A stretch of DNA of 64,000 nucleotides from Neptunomonas phycophila (GCF_001922575.1 NZ_MRCI01000002.1:186001-250000); one strand, 5' to 3'. Counted from the first letter of the stretch, positions 44,478-53,255 are shown. Notes: a model not told the origin generated them from the letters alone. Numbers and translations: made by a program.

Positions 44478-46568
44478 ATGGACAATAACCCCCAGTTGCC
44501 TGTTTTACGCCAAGACCTTCACCTTACTGCATTGACGAATGAGCCTGATGGGCATCGGCGCTGGTTACTTCAAGACCCTGTTACCCAGAGTTTCCATCGT
44601 ATCGGTGAGGCTGTTGTCGACTTATTGCCTTTTTTTCGAGGGCAGTTATTGTCTGAAGCTTTAGAGGCCGCAGGGCAGGCATTAAAGCGAACGGTCGATA
44701 CACAAGAAATGCTCGATATTGCTTCTTTTTTACGTCAACACCATTTGGTATGGGGAGACGACCAACAAAAGTCCTACTTTGAGAAACAAAAGCAGGCAAA
44801 GCCGACAGGGATTCGTTGGTTATTACAGCATTATTTATTTATTAAGTTGCCGCTTTCGAACCCCGATCGTTGGTTGTCTAATCATGTGACTCAAGTCGCA
44901 TGGATGGGGCATTATGCTGTTCGCATAGTGATTTGTGCGCTGTTGGTTTGGGGTGTGTGGCTAACTGTTCATCAGTGGGATAGCTTCATAGCAAGTTTTG
45001 CAGCCTTGAAAGAAGCTGCTGGATGGTGGTCTCTCTTTTTCGCTTTAGTGTTTGTGAAAATACTGCATGAGTTAGGTCATGCGTTTACGGCTAAATATTT
45101 AGGCTGCAAAGTGCCTGTAATCGGCTTATCGTTTATTGTAGGTTGGCCGATTCTATATACAGATACGACCGATGTTTGGCGTATACAAAATGCGAGGTCT
45201 CGACTCAGGGTTGGGCTAGCAGGAATATGGGTTGAACTCTATGTAGCCGTCCTAGCGCTTATCGCTTGGCATATTTTACCAGCCGGATGGCTACGAGATA
45301 TATGTTTTTGGTTGGCAACAACCACTTGGATAATGTCGGTACTTGTTAACTTTAATCCCCTGATGCGCTTTGATGGTTATTACATTCTAACCGATGCTTT
45401 TCAATTTCCTAATTTAGAGTCGCGTTCACAAGCGCTCGCACGCTGGCAATTGCGCGAATGGTTGTTTGGGGATAACCGCACGCCACCAGAGCGACCCAAT
45501 AAAGCTGTTATTTGGTTTGCTTTTTTTGTATGGGTTTATCGCTTCTTTCTCTTTTTAGGGATAGCCGTTGCCGTTTACCTTTTCTTTTTTAAGCTGCTTG
45601 GCCTAGCTCTTTTTTGTGTTGAAATTTGGTATTTCATTGCTCGTCCAGTCATGCGGGAGATGGGGCGATGGAAACAGGAAAAGCATTTGATGAAATGGAA
45701 TAGAGCAAAACTACGAACATTATTTATCCTAATTTTACTGGTGGCAGCCTTTTGCATTCCTTGGAAAACTGGGGTGCGCTCACCTGCTTTAATGGCTTAT
45801 GAATCACAACGAGTGACGGCTCCAATTGGTGGACAGCTTCTAGCACTGCCTTCGCTGGGCGATACCGTTAGTGCGGGAGACACCTTCGCGTTTATTGAGA
45901 ATGCCGATCTTCGTTTCCGTCTTGGAAACAGTGTCGATTATCAAGAGCAGCTTAATTGGCAATTAGAATCCCAAGGTCTAGATGCTCGTTTTTTGGATAA
46001 TAGCCCCCTAGTTCGGGCCGAGCTATCCACACAGAGCGAGCGAGTCAAAAACCTACAGAGCCAACTGGATGTAGGTCAGATTCGAGCTGACATAAATGCC
46101 ACGGTTGCTGATATCAATGATGATATTCAGATGCACGATTGGGTGAGCAAAGGTGAGCACTTGCTTACGCTGGTTGCCCCTAGTTCGGTGACCATCATAG
46201 CTTGGGTGGATGAATCGAGTTTGTTGCTGTTATCAAAAGGGACCCACGCGAGTTTTTATCAAGATGATCACCCCGCCAGTCCTATACCGTTAATGATAAA
46301 CAGTATCGCAATGCATCCAATATCTCAGTTGGATCGCCCTGAAATGGCGAAGCGTTTTGGTGGGCGTATCGATGTACTGGAAAATGAAAAAGGGGAGTTA
46401 AAACCATTAGCTAGCCTGTACGAAGTTTCATTAGCACCCGCCGATCAGAGAGGTATTTCAGGTGTTGTGCAACAAGGTATGGTGACGTTTGATGTACAAC
46501 CGGAAAGCGCCCTTACTCGTGTTTATAAAAAAGTGCTAGGCATTTGGTATAGAGAAAGTGTGTTTTGA
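44478..46568 (+). CDS. M50 site-2-type metalloprotease fused to HlyD-like domain
   Basis: A 696-residue inner-membrane protein. Residues 1-95 resemble a PqqD-like winged helix (LQDPVTQSFHRIGEAVVDLL near 31-50). The M50 core has the zinc motif HELGH (197-201) in VKILHELGHAFTAKYLG and the third-ligand motif NPLMRFDGYY (Asp299), among about eight membrane helices (150-435). A C-terminal lipoyl/HlyD-like region (about 445-690; VTAPIGGQLLALPSLGDTV) projects into the periplasm. All zinc ligands are intact. Related M50-HlyD proteins occur in peptide export or processing clusters. Here it closes the giant-protein operon and occupies the slot where a type I system would have its ABC transporter. Processing and/or export of the giant protein is inferred. 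Confidence 0.82.
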   Translation: MDNNPQLPVLRQDLHLTALTNEPDGHRRWLLQDPVTQSFHRIGEAVVDLLPFFRGQLLSEALEAAGQALKRTVDTQEMLDIASFLRQHHLVWGDDQQKSYFEKQKQAKPTGIRWLLQHYLFIKLPLSNPDRWLSNHVTQVAWMGHYAVRIVICALLVWGVWLTVHQWDSFIASFAALKEAAGWWSLFFALVFVKILHELGHAFTAKYLGCKVPVIGLSFIVGWPILYTDTTDVWRIQNARSRLRVGLAGIWVELYVAVLALIAWHILPAGWLRDICFWLATTTWIMSVLVNFNPLMRFDGYYILTDAFQFPNLESRSQALARWQLREWLFGDNRTPPERPNKAVIWFAFFVWVYRFFLFLGIAVAVYLFFFKLLGLALFCVEIWYFIARPVMREMGRWKQEKHLMKWNRAKLRTLFILILLVAAFCIPWKTGVRSPALMAYESQRVTAPIGGQLLALPSLGDTVSAGDTFAFIENADLRFRLGNSVDYQEQLNWQLESQGLDARFLDNSPLVRAELSTQSERVKNLQSQLDVGQIRADINATVADINDDIQMHDWVSKGEHLLTLVAPSSVTIIAWVDESSLLLLSKGTHASFYQDDHPASPIPLMINSIAMHPISQLDRPEMAKRFGGRIDVLENEKGELKPLASLYEVSLAPADQRGISGVVQQGMVTFDVQPESALTRVYKKVLGIWYRESVF

Positions 46569-46661
46569 TCAGAAACTAGCACACTCATCTCGATTAAAAC
46601 GGTGTAGTGGGTGCCTGTTTAGGTTAATCTCTCGCGAACAGAAGTAGAGTTTATATAGTCG

Positions 46662-47144
46662 ATGAGAACACAACTGATCACCCGTGAAGGGTATAACGCC
46701 CTTAAAAAAGAGCTGGATTATTTATGGCGCCAGGAGCGTCCTGAGGTAACGAAAAAGGTAACTTGGGCCGCAAGCCTCGGCGATCGAAGTGAGAATGCCG
46801 ATTACCAATACAATAAAAAGCGCTTACGAGAAATCGACCGGCGTGTTCGTTACTTAAGTAAATGTATCGAAAACCTAAAAATTGTTGATTACTCGCCAGA
46901 ACAAGAAGGCCGTGTTTTCTTTGGTGCTTGGGTTAGTATCGAAAGTGAGAGCGGTGAGCAAAAACGGTTTCGTATCGCTGGCTATGATGAAATTTTTGGT
47001 CGTCAAGACTATATATCGATCGATTCCCCCATGGCGCGTGCATTGCTTAAAAAGTCAGTGGGTGATGAAGCTGCCGTCATTACACCTGCAGGCGAGGCCT
47101 ACTGGTATATTAATCAAATAGAATATAATGTCGGCGAATCATAA
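46662..47144 (+). CDS. greB: Transcription elongation factor GreB
   Basis: A 160-residue Gre factor. The N-terminal coiled coil (REGYNALKKELDYLWRQERP near residues 8-27) carries the acidic tip in SLGDRSENADYQYNKKRLRE (near 38-57), whose Asp and Glu residues coordinate Mg in the RNA polymerase secondary channel. The C-terminal FKBP-like domain follows (VFFGAWVSIE near 86-95; SPMARALLKKSVGDEA near 122-137). It restarts backtracked RNA polymerase by stimulating transcript cleavage. The tip sequence and YLWRxERP segment mark GreB rather than GreA. It has its own 93-base upstream region after the M50 gene. Confidence 0.93.
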   Translation: MRTQLITREGYNALKKELDYLWRQERPEVTKKVTWAASLGDRSENADYQYNKKRLREIDRRVRYLSKCIENLKIVDYSPEQEGRVFFGAWVSIESESGEQKRFRIAGYDEIFGRQDYISIDSPMARALLKKSVGDEAAVITPAGEAYWYINQIEYNVGES

Positions 47145-47211
47145 TAGCGTTCTTCTTTAAGATTTCTGACGATGTGCCGATATAAACACCTATCGCGTTA
47201 AGGTGTTTATC

Positions 47212-47643
47212 ATGCAATTAGAAACCATACAAAATCGTATCGAGACAACGACGGCATCGCTTCCTCAAGCGGTCCAGTCGTCGCATGGTGCTGATTTTGC
47301 TATGTTGATTAGTTTGCTAGACACTTATCAAAAAAATACGTCTTTCCAAACTATACAGCAGGCTAATACTACCGACGCTACTGGCAGTGATTTCTCATTA
47401 CCGACTCCTCGATATTTAACCCTTGATGAAACACAGCCGCCAGCAGTGATAGAGCGTTTGAATCAAGCGGTTAATCAACATCGCTCAGGTGATTTTGCGT
47501 ATTTAAAAAGCATGATTGCAACACGAGCAGAAAATGCAACCAATACAGCTCCTCCATCCGATGACTTTGCAAAAATGGCGTTGATGGCATCGGGAAGTTT
47601 AATGCTCGATCAAATACAAACAGCGCAACGCACTGTTCTTTAA
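47212..47643 (+). CDS. Hypothetical small helical protein
   Basis: A 143-residue soluble protein I do not recognise. It starts MQLETIQNRIETT, is rich in Gln, Thr and Ala, has a short proline-containing centre (FSLPTPRYLTLDETQPPAV near residues 59-77) and ends in helices (FAKMALMASGSLMLDQIQ). The ATG at 47212 is chosen because the AAGG ribosome site overlaps the alternative GTG at 47203. It lies 67 bases after greB and 63 before the DMT gene on the same strand. A structural or regulatory role is possible but unsupported. Confidence 0.6.
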   Translation: MQLETIQNRIETTTASLPQAVQSSHGADFAMLISLLDTYQKNTSFQTIQQANTTDATGSDFSLPTPRYLTLDETQPPAVIERLNQAVNQHRSGDFAYLKSMIATRAENATNTAPPSDDFAKMALMASGSLMLDQIQTAQRTVL

Positions 47644-47706
47644 TGACTTTCCCCGTGACAGCCTAGTTGTTGGCGAATAGACTGACGTTTTTCTAAGGGA
47701 AGGCGT

Positions 47707-48615
47707 ATGGAAACGGCAGCAGCATTGACTAAAAACCAACCCAAAGCGATGCTTCTCGGAGCACTCGCTGTACTGTGCTGGTCTACGGTTGCAACGGCCT
47801 TTAAATTATCATTGGCGCATTTAGCACCTGTACAGCTATTGAGTATCGCCTCGGCGACTTCGCTATTCATTTTGTTGGCGGTTGTTGCTAAACGTTATTC
47901 TATGCGCTTTGTTTACGAAGCTTGGAAAGCCGCTCCTGTTCAATACGCGTTGTTAGGGGCTATCAACCCCTTTTTATATTACGTTATTTTGTTCAATGCA
48001 TATGACTTGCTACCGGCCCAGCAAGCCCAGCCACTGAATTATAGTTGGGCATTAGTATTGTCCTTGTTAGCCGTGCCATTGTTAGGTCAGGCTTTAAAAC
48101 GAGCCGATATTATTGCGTTGTTGGTAGGTTTCTTTGGCGTTATCGTGATAGCAACTCGGGGCGATGTTTTAGCGCTGCAATTTGATAGCGGTAAAGGTGT
48201 GTTGTTGGCGCTAAGTAGCACCGTATTGTGGGCGGTCTATTGGTTGTATAACGCACGCTTAAAGGCACCGCCAGAGGTGTCTTTATTGTTATGTTTCATA
48301 CATGGAAGCCCGTTGGTGTGGGGGATGATGATGTACACAACAGGCTTGCCCAATGATTGGCAAGGAGTGACTAGCGCTATTTATGTGGGTGTCTTTGAAA
48401 TGGGTATCACGTTTTTACTGTGGTTAGGTGCCATGCAGTTAGCGACGCATGCTAGCCGAGTGAGTAACTTAATTTTTCTCTCGCCATTTTTATCTTTATT
48501 ACTTATTCATTGGATATTGGGTGAAGATATCGTTCCAGCCACTTACATTGGGCTCAGTTTAATTATTGTTGCCGTGATCTATCAACAAGTGGCTGCACAC
48601 CGCAGCGCTCAGTAA
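47707..48615 (+). CDS. EamA/DMT family transporter
   Basis: A 302-residue inner-membrane protein with ten hydrophobic helices in two EamA repeats. The first repeat begins ALAVLCWSTVATAFKLSL near residues 18-35; the second contains LALSSTVLWAVYWLYNARL near 165-183 and ends ILGEDIVPATYIGLSLIIVA near 270-289. Substrate unknown. An AAGGGAAGG ribosome site precedes the ATG. It is convergent with the small hypothetical gene at 48632, with only 16 bases between stops and no visible terminator. Confidence 0.83.
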   Translation: METAAALTKNQPKAMLLGALAVLCWSTVATAFKLSLAHLAPVQLLSIASATSLFILLAVVAKRYSMRFVYEAWKAAPVQYALLGAINPFLYYVILFNAYDLLPAQQAQPLNYSWALVLSLLAVPLLGQALKRADIIALLVGFFGVIVIATRGDVLALQFDSGKGVLLALSSTVLWAVYWLYNARLKAPPEVSLLLCFIHGSPLVWGMMMYTTGLPNDWQGVTSAIYVGVFEMGITFLLWLGAMQLATHASRVSNLIFLSPFLSLLLIHWILGEDIVPATYIGLSLIIVAVIYQQVAAHRSAQ

Positions 48616-48631
48616 CAGCGGGAAACTAGGT

Positions 48632-49018
48632 TTAATTTGTTAGCCACTTGATTAGCTCTTCTTCCCCTTTTTCGAGCTTCCACCACTCATCTGGATCATC
48701 GCCTTCACTCCAACCACCGGCAATACAGCGGATTTGAGTGTTCAAAGCCGCTGTTGCTTGTCGTGCGCATTCTAAATCGTTCATCCAGGGTGTTTTATCA
48801 GACTTGAACCACACGCTTGTCCACGCTTTACCAGCAACTTTCTCATGGATTAAAACGGTAATGTCGACTTGATTGGTCGTGAGCTTATATTCATGAGCAG
48901 CCCCTTGAGAGAGGATGGGTTGTAAAGATGAGCCGCAGCTTTCAAGCCATTGCTCAAGTTGATTGACTGAGCAAGATTTTACATAGATCTCGATATCGGG
49001 TGGGCGCTGCTCGCTCAT
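48632..49018 (-). CDS. Hypothetical conserved-looking cytoplasmic protein
   Basis: A 128-residue protein without signal peptide or membrane helix. It has the look of a small alpha/beta domain (IEIYVKSCSVNQLEQWLES near residues 9-27; VDITVLIHEKVAGKAWTSVW near 51-70) and a Trp/Asp-rich C-terminus (GGWSEGDDPDEWWKLEKGEE). I recall similar uncharacterised proteins in marine gammaproteobacteria but no named family. It is transcribed alone, divergent from the DUF945 gene. Confidence 0.6.
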   Translation of the reverse strand: MSEQRPPDIEIYVKSCSVNQLEQWLESCGSSLQPILSQGAAHEYKLTTNQVDITVLIHEKVAGKAWTSVWFKSDKTPWMNDLECARQATAALNTQIRCIAGGWSEGDDPDEWWKLEKGEEELIKWLTN

Positions 49019-49172
49019 GATAAAACCTGTGCTTATATGATAAAAACGAAGAGTATGAGCATTAGTTCACAGATGTTCAATAGTCATTATCGGGGAATGC
49101 TAGTTAAGCTTTGGTGACTTCGTGTATGCTTCCTTTTTGTGTTTTATATAATTGTTTTTATAGGGATAGATT

Positions 49173-50492
49173 ATGAATAAAGGGCTGATGATTGGCGCCT
49201 TAGTTGTGTTGGGGTCGGGGGCATATTTAGGAGGGGTTGCATATACTGGTCAGCAGGCTGATAGCTTCGTGCAACAACAGTTAGACGTTGTAAAACAGCA
49301 ATTAGGTGATCAGGGTGATATCGCGGTAACAGCGACGGAAGGTTTTTTTGAGTCGCAGTACCGTATTGAATATACATTGAGCGATTATCCTGAACCGATT
49401 TTTCCTGCGTTGGAAACCAACAAGATACCAATGGACTTAACGGTGAAGCACGGCTTCCTTTCTGCTAATTCAACCGTGGTGTTGGCAGAAGGTGAGTTGC
49501 TAGATGTATTAAAACGCTATTTGGATGATAGCGATCAAGCCCCGTTCGTTTTAGAGTCTACACAAAGTTTTAATCCTATATCACAAACAAGCCGTGTTAA
49601 TGCGCGAGCTGAAACGGCCCGCATGTCTGGTAATTTAGAAGATGGAGCAACGTTTGTAGTAGGGGCTGCACAAGTAGAGTTTAACCAGTCGGGTCGAGAC
49701 TTTGCCGCAACGCTTACCATGGATGACTCCTATATAACCGCTGAAGATGGTGAGTTGCGTATTGAAGGGGTCTCCGGAGAAGAAACTGGAGTTTTGGACT
49801 CTGATTTTTTACAAGATGCTGTTATGGCAGAAGAGTTCAATGCCGTTGTTCGTGCCGAACAGATTGTATTCCGTGATGCTCAACAGCAGGCGACGTTGGA
49901 TAGTTTAGCTATCACAGTCGATCAGATTTTAGATGGCGGCAGAGTTTTATTATCTGTTGGCTACGGGGCTGAAAAGGCGACGCTTGAGCAAGGAGATGTA
50001 CTTTCTGTGGTGGAAGTGCCTAACTTAAGCATGACATTTGATTTTGATTACCAGGCCGTTCGGGATTTAGCCGAAGTAACACAATCTATGCAACCTGATG
50101 CTGACGATCCAGAAGCTGCATTTGAGCAAATGCAACTAATAGTTGAAACATTAGATCGTGTTACGCAAGAAGGCGTTGGGATCGATTTGAATGATCTATC
50201 ATTCGAAATGGAAGGCGAAAAAGCGCAAGCCAAAGCTGACTTAAACCTAGTGCCATTTACGGCATCTGATTTAATGATGAGCCCGTTGATGCTGTTACAG
50301 TACATGGAACTTCAAGCTGATGTATCTGTGCCTGTTGCGATGAGTGATAAGCTTGGGGATGAAGAGCGTATGCAGTTACAGATGCTAGTAGAGCAGGGCT
50401 TTTTCATATTGAACGATACAGATTACACCGCAAATTTATCAGTTGAAGAGGGAAAAATTTTGCTAAACGGAAGTGAGTTCCCGCTGTTCTAA
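49173..50492 (+). CDS. DUF945 (YdgA-like) membrane-anchored protein
   Basis: A 439-residue protein with an N-terminal membrane anchor (residues 4-24) and a large periplasmic region, matching the YdgA/DUF945 family. The segment VTATEGFFESQYRIEYTL near residues 53-70 is the typical start of the domain, and NLVPFTASDLMMSPLMLL near 355-372 lies in the conserved C-terminal part. The role of the family is unsettled; E. coli YdgA is an inner-membrane protein of AsmA-like appearance. It is monocistronic and ends at a strong bidirectional terminator. Confidence 0.8.
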   Translation: MNKGLMIGALVVLGSGAYLGGVAYTGQQADSFVQQQLDVVKQQLGDQGDIAVTATEGFFESQYRIEYTLSDYPEPIFPALETNKIPMDLTVKHGFLSANSTVVLAEGELLDVLKRYLDDSDQAPFVLESTQSFNPISQTSRVNARAETARMSGNLEDGATFVVGAAQVEFNQSGRDFAATLTMDDSYITAEDGELRIEGVSGEETGVLDSDFLQDAVMAEEFNAVVRAEQIVFRDAQQQATLDSLAITVDQILDGGRVLLSVGYGAEKATLEQGDVLSVVEVPNLSMTFDFDYQAVRDLAEVTQSMQPDADDPEAAFEQMQLIVETLDRVTQEGVGIDLNDLSFEMEGEKAQAKADLNLVPFTASDLMMSPLMLLQYMELQADVSVPVAMSDKLGDEERMQLQMLVEQGFFILNDTDYTANLSVEEGKILLNGSEFPLF

Positions 50493-50520
50493 CTAACCTT
50501 TACGGTAAAAAGAAACATAA

Positions 50521-50547
50521 AAAAACCCGCTATAGCGGGTTTTTTTG
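50521..50547. terminator. Bidirectional Rho-independent terminator
   Basis: ACCCGCTATAGCGGGT forms a near-perfect self-complementary stem flanked by an A-run on the left and a T-run on the right. It can stop transcription of the DUF945 gene on plus and of the repeat-peptide gene on minus. Confidence 0.92.
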
Positions 50548-50564
50548 TTTATCAGGTTCAACAA

Positions 50565-51377
50565 TTAAGCAGTGACTGCTTGCTGAATACCTTTAATCCA
50601 CTGTAGATCTTGACCAGCAGTCTGATCAGCAGCCAATTCAGCACCTGTTACAGGAGCCAGTTGGTTGTAATCAGACCCAGACTGCACTTTTTTGATCCAC
50701 TTTAGATCTTGGCCCGCGGATTGGTTAGATGCTAGATCAGAACCTGTGAATGGAGCCAGTTGGTTGTAATCAGAACCAGACTGTACTTTTTTGATCCACT
50801 TTAGATCTTGGCCAGCAGATTGGTTAGATGCTAAGTCAGAACCTGTGAATGGAGCCAGTTGGTTGTAATCAGAACCGGACTGCACTTTTTTGATCCATTT
50901 TAGATCTTGGCCAGCAGATTGGTTAGATGCTAAGTCAGAACCTGTGAATGGAGCTAATTGGTTGTGATCAGAACCTGATTGAATTCCTTTAATCCATTTT
51001 AGATCTTGGCCAGCGGTTTGGTCTGCAGCTAACTCATCACCTGTTACAGGAGCCAGTTGGTTGTAATCAGAACCGGACTGCACTTTTTTGATCCATTTTA
51101 GATCTTGGCCTGCAGACTGGTTAGAGGCTAAGTCTGTACCTGATTGTACTTTTTTTATCCACTTTAAGTCTTGACCAGCAGACTGGTTAGAAGCGAAATC
51201 AGCACCTGCCGTTGGCAACACAGCATCCTGAGCGTTGTGTGTTGAAGCTGATTGAACTTTCTTAATCCATTTAAGATCTGATGCAGATCCCTGATCAGCA
51301 GCAAAAGTTGGTAATGCAGCTGTTAGTGTTAGGGCGCCAGCTAAAGCAGTAAGAGTAAGTTGAGTGTTAGTTTTCAT
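50565..51377 (-). CDS. Secreted protein with eight LKWIKKVQ-type repeats
   Basis: A 270-residue protein. Residues 1-26 are a signal peptide (cleavage near TFA-AD). The mature part is almost entirely tandem repeats whose core is DLKWIKKVQSGS. There are eight cores, six of the LKWIKKVQ type and two of the WIKGIQ type. Most units are 33 residues, joined by a Ser/Asn/Gln-rich linker (SDYNQLAPFTG then SDLASNQSAGQ). The core is a short amphipathic, cationic helix with a Trp and a dibasic pair, recalling multi-copy peptide precursors or antimicrobial helices; an extracellular scaffold is equally possible. A good AGAGGT ribosome site precedes the ATG. No processing or export genes are adjacent. I know of no named family. 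Confidence 0.75.
   Translation of the reverse strand: MKTNTQLTLTALAGALTLTAALPTFAADQGSASDLKWIKKVQSASTHNAQDAVLPTAGADFASNQSAGQDLKWIKKVQSGTDLASNQSAGQDLKWIKKVQSGSDYNQLAPVTGDELAADQTAGQDLKWIKGIQSGSDHNQLAPFTGSDLASNQSAGQDLKWIKKVQSGSDYNQLAPFTGSDLASNQSAGQDLKWIKKVQSGSDYNQLAPFTGSDLASNQSAGQDLKWIKKVQSGSDYNQLAPVTGAELAADQTAGQDLQWIKGIQQAVTA
50572..51290 (-). repeat. 99-base tandem repeats in the LKWIKKVQ gene
   Basis: The motif TTGGTTGTAA (plus-strand reading) recurs at 50661, 50760 and 50859, exact 99-base steps, with further copies near 51059. The repeats encode 33-residue units; one unit (near 51120-51170) is shortened by 11 residues. High identity between neighbours shows recent expansion. Confidence 0.88.
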
Positions 51378-51984
51378 GATATTTACCTCTTTTCTAATTA
51401 AGGGCTTGTTAGTTGAAACCCTTAATTTGGTATTACATTAATAAATGACCGAAGTTGGTTTATTGGTGAATATTTGCAACAAACTTGCTTCTTGGTCCAT
51501 TTTTTCTCTGTGTAGTTCAATTAATGCTTAAATATTTTTTAAAGCACCGCTACAGGATTGAGGCCATTATATATAGTTAAATGCAATGTGAAATAGCTAA
51601 ATTTAGTTTGTTTATATCTAATTTGTAGATGTTTTATTTATTTTTGATTATAACCTGTTATTTTTAATAACTTTTAGTTTTGTTGTGGAATGGTTCAGTT
51701 CGATTTTTAAATCTTATTGTTCCATTTAAAAAACAATAGTGGGTTTTGCTGGTGTGTGAAAAACAAACTAGGTCGATAGTTATTTTTTGTGAAATGCTTT
51801 GAAGGACGGTTGATGTGGTTTGACCCTGCCGAGTTAATTGTTTGAGCTATCTTTGAAGAGGATGTCTTGGACGAAATAGCTTTGTTTGGGAGTGAAAGTA
51901 GAGCTTGAAATAGGTCGTGAGTACTAATAAAGAGGCTGAGTGGGATAGAGTGGAATAGGATGGGGGTACTAGAATCCTCGCTTT
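51378..51984. other. Long AT-rich intergenic region
   Basis: About 600 bases between two minus-strand genes. The part nearest the repeat-peptide gene is strongly AT-rich and should contain its promoter and a long leader. I see no open frame with a ribosome site, no intrinsic terminator and no recognisable RNA fold. The far end (51830-51980) is purine-rich on the plus strand (GAGTGGGATAGAGTGG-type runs). Confidence 0.4.
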
Positions 51985-52350
51985 TTAAGGTGAGTCTTTT
52001 TTAGAGGGAGGAGGTTGGGGGGTAGATGTTGGCTTGCTCTTGTTTGGCTTGTGCAAAATATACCGCACTAAGCCCAAGACGCTTAGGCAGAAATACCCTA
52101 TTGCGGCGGCTGTTAAGCCGATAACAATCAATGCAACGCCAATGAGTGCAAGAATCTCTTGCTTGATGGACTGGCCAAAAAAGAACTCAGCAAGAATCAC
52201 CAACAACAAACCGAGTAACGTAACGCTAAAGCCACTAATGAGGATAACTAGGTTACGTTGGGTATGTTGTGAAAAGTTGAGTAGCCAGTGGTAGGCTTTT
52301 TGTAGCCCTTTTATGAAGAAAAAGCCCTCATGTTTTACTTTTTTCATCAT
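51985..52350 (-). CDS. Small membrane protein, unknown function
   Basis: A 121-residue protein with a basic N-terminus, two clear membrane helices (about residues 34-54 and 65-95, the second possibly split) and a Pro/Ser/Lys-rich cytoplasmic tail (PNKSKPTSTPQPPPSKKDSP). No family recognised. Its ATG overlaps the rlmA stop by four bases, so it is translationally coupled to rlmA. Confidence 0.6.
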   Translation of the reverse strand: MMKKVKHEGFFFIKGLQKAYHWLLNFSQHTQRNLVILISGFSVTLLGLLLVILAEFFFGQSIKQEILALIGVALIVIGLTAAAIGYFCLSVLGLVRYILHKPNKSKPTSTPQPPPSKKDSP

Positions 52351-53216
52351 TCAGTACGAGGCATAAAAGTGCCAATCTGCACATCAAAGGTAAAAGTTAC
52401 AGGCCCCGCTTTTAAAAGACGCTCTCTGCTATCGTCGTTAATACGCTGGCTGTGCGGTGTCATTCCTATCAATGCGTCTAGTGTTTCTCGGTTATCTAAC
52501 GTAAAGGTGAAGCTTAATTGCTCAACCTTATCAAGTGTAAAGTGTGTCTTAAGTTCGTTAATAGGGTCAAAGGTAGACGGTCTTATGTCCTGATAAATTT
52601 GTTGCCTTAGCTCAATGAGATGGTTCGCGGCCGGCCAAACTAAAATGAGTTTTCCTGTTTGCTTGAGAATATGGGCAAAGTGCACTGGCATTAATCGGCT
52701 AAACATAACGATGAGTAAATCTTGGCTGTGAGCAGCAAGCGGTATTTGAGCACCGGTTGCGACTAACCAATGAATGTTGTTCAGTGGTTTCGATCGTTTA
52801 GTGGCTGCGCGTATTGCATGTTTTGATATATCTAAGCCGTAAACATGGGTGTTAGGCAGCGCCTGTGCTAGTTGAGCGGTATAAAATCCTTCACCACAAC
52901 CAAGATCTAGTACAGAACCCTTAGGTGTTTTGGCCGTGTACTCTGAAGCTAGCTTGCACATGTGATCCGCTAGTGGCTGATAAAAACCTTGGTCTAAGAA
53001 AGCGGTTCTTGCGCGGACCATGTCGGGGTTGTCACCTGGATCTTTAGATCGTTTGCGTTGAACGAGTAAAAGGTTCCAGTAGCCCTGTTTTGCTCTGTCG
53101 AAGCTATGTCCCTGTTCACAGCGCAATGTATTATCAGTCAGTATGAGGCCGAGTTGGCATACGGGGCAAATAAATGCCGGAGTGCTGACGGGGGCATGAG
53201 TGGCTTGCGTAGGCAC
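52347..53216 (-). CDS. rlmA: 23S rRNA (guanine-N1)-methyltransferase RlmA-type
   Basis: A 289-residue SAM-dependent methyltransferase. An N-terminal zinc-finger segment (CPVCQLGLI near residues 18-26 and CEQGHSF near 33-39) is followed by the characteristic QGYWNLLLVQRKRSKDPGDN near 44-63. The class I methyltransferase core has motif I VLDLGCGEGFY near 101-111. RlmA methylates G745 in helix 35 of 23S rRNA. The zinc ligands are Cys, Cys, Cys and His as in E. coli RlmA. It lies 68 bases downstream of dapE with a hairpin between them, and overlaps the small membrane-protein gene. Confidence 0.88.
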   Translation of the reverse strand: MPTQATHAPVSTPAFICPVCQLGLILTDNTLRCEQGHSFDRAKQGYWNLLLVQRKRSKDPGDNPDMVRARTAFLDQGFYQPLADHMCKLASEYTAKTPKGSVLDLGCGEGFYTAQLAQALPNTHVYGLDISKHAIRAATKRSKPLNNIHWLVATGAQIPLAAHSQDLLIVMFSRLMPVHFAHILKQTGKLILVWPAANHLIELRQQIYQDIRPSTFDPINELKTHFTLDKVEQLSFTFTLDNRETLDALIGMTPHSQRINDDSRERLLKAGPVTFTFDVQIGTFMPRTE

Positions 53217-53255
53217 AGTGAATAGCTCCGTGATTGGGAGGTGATCTCGTCTTTT

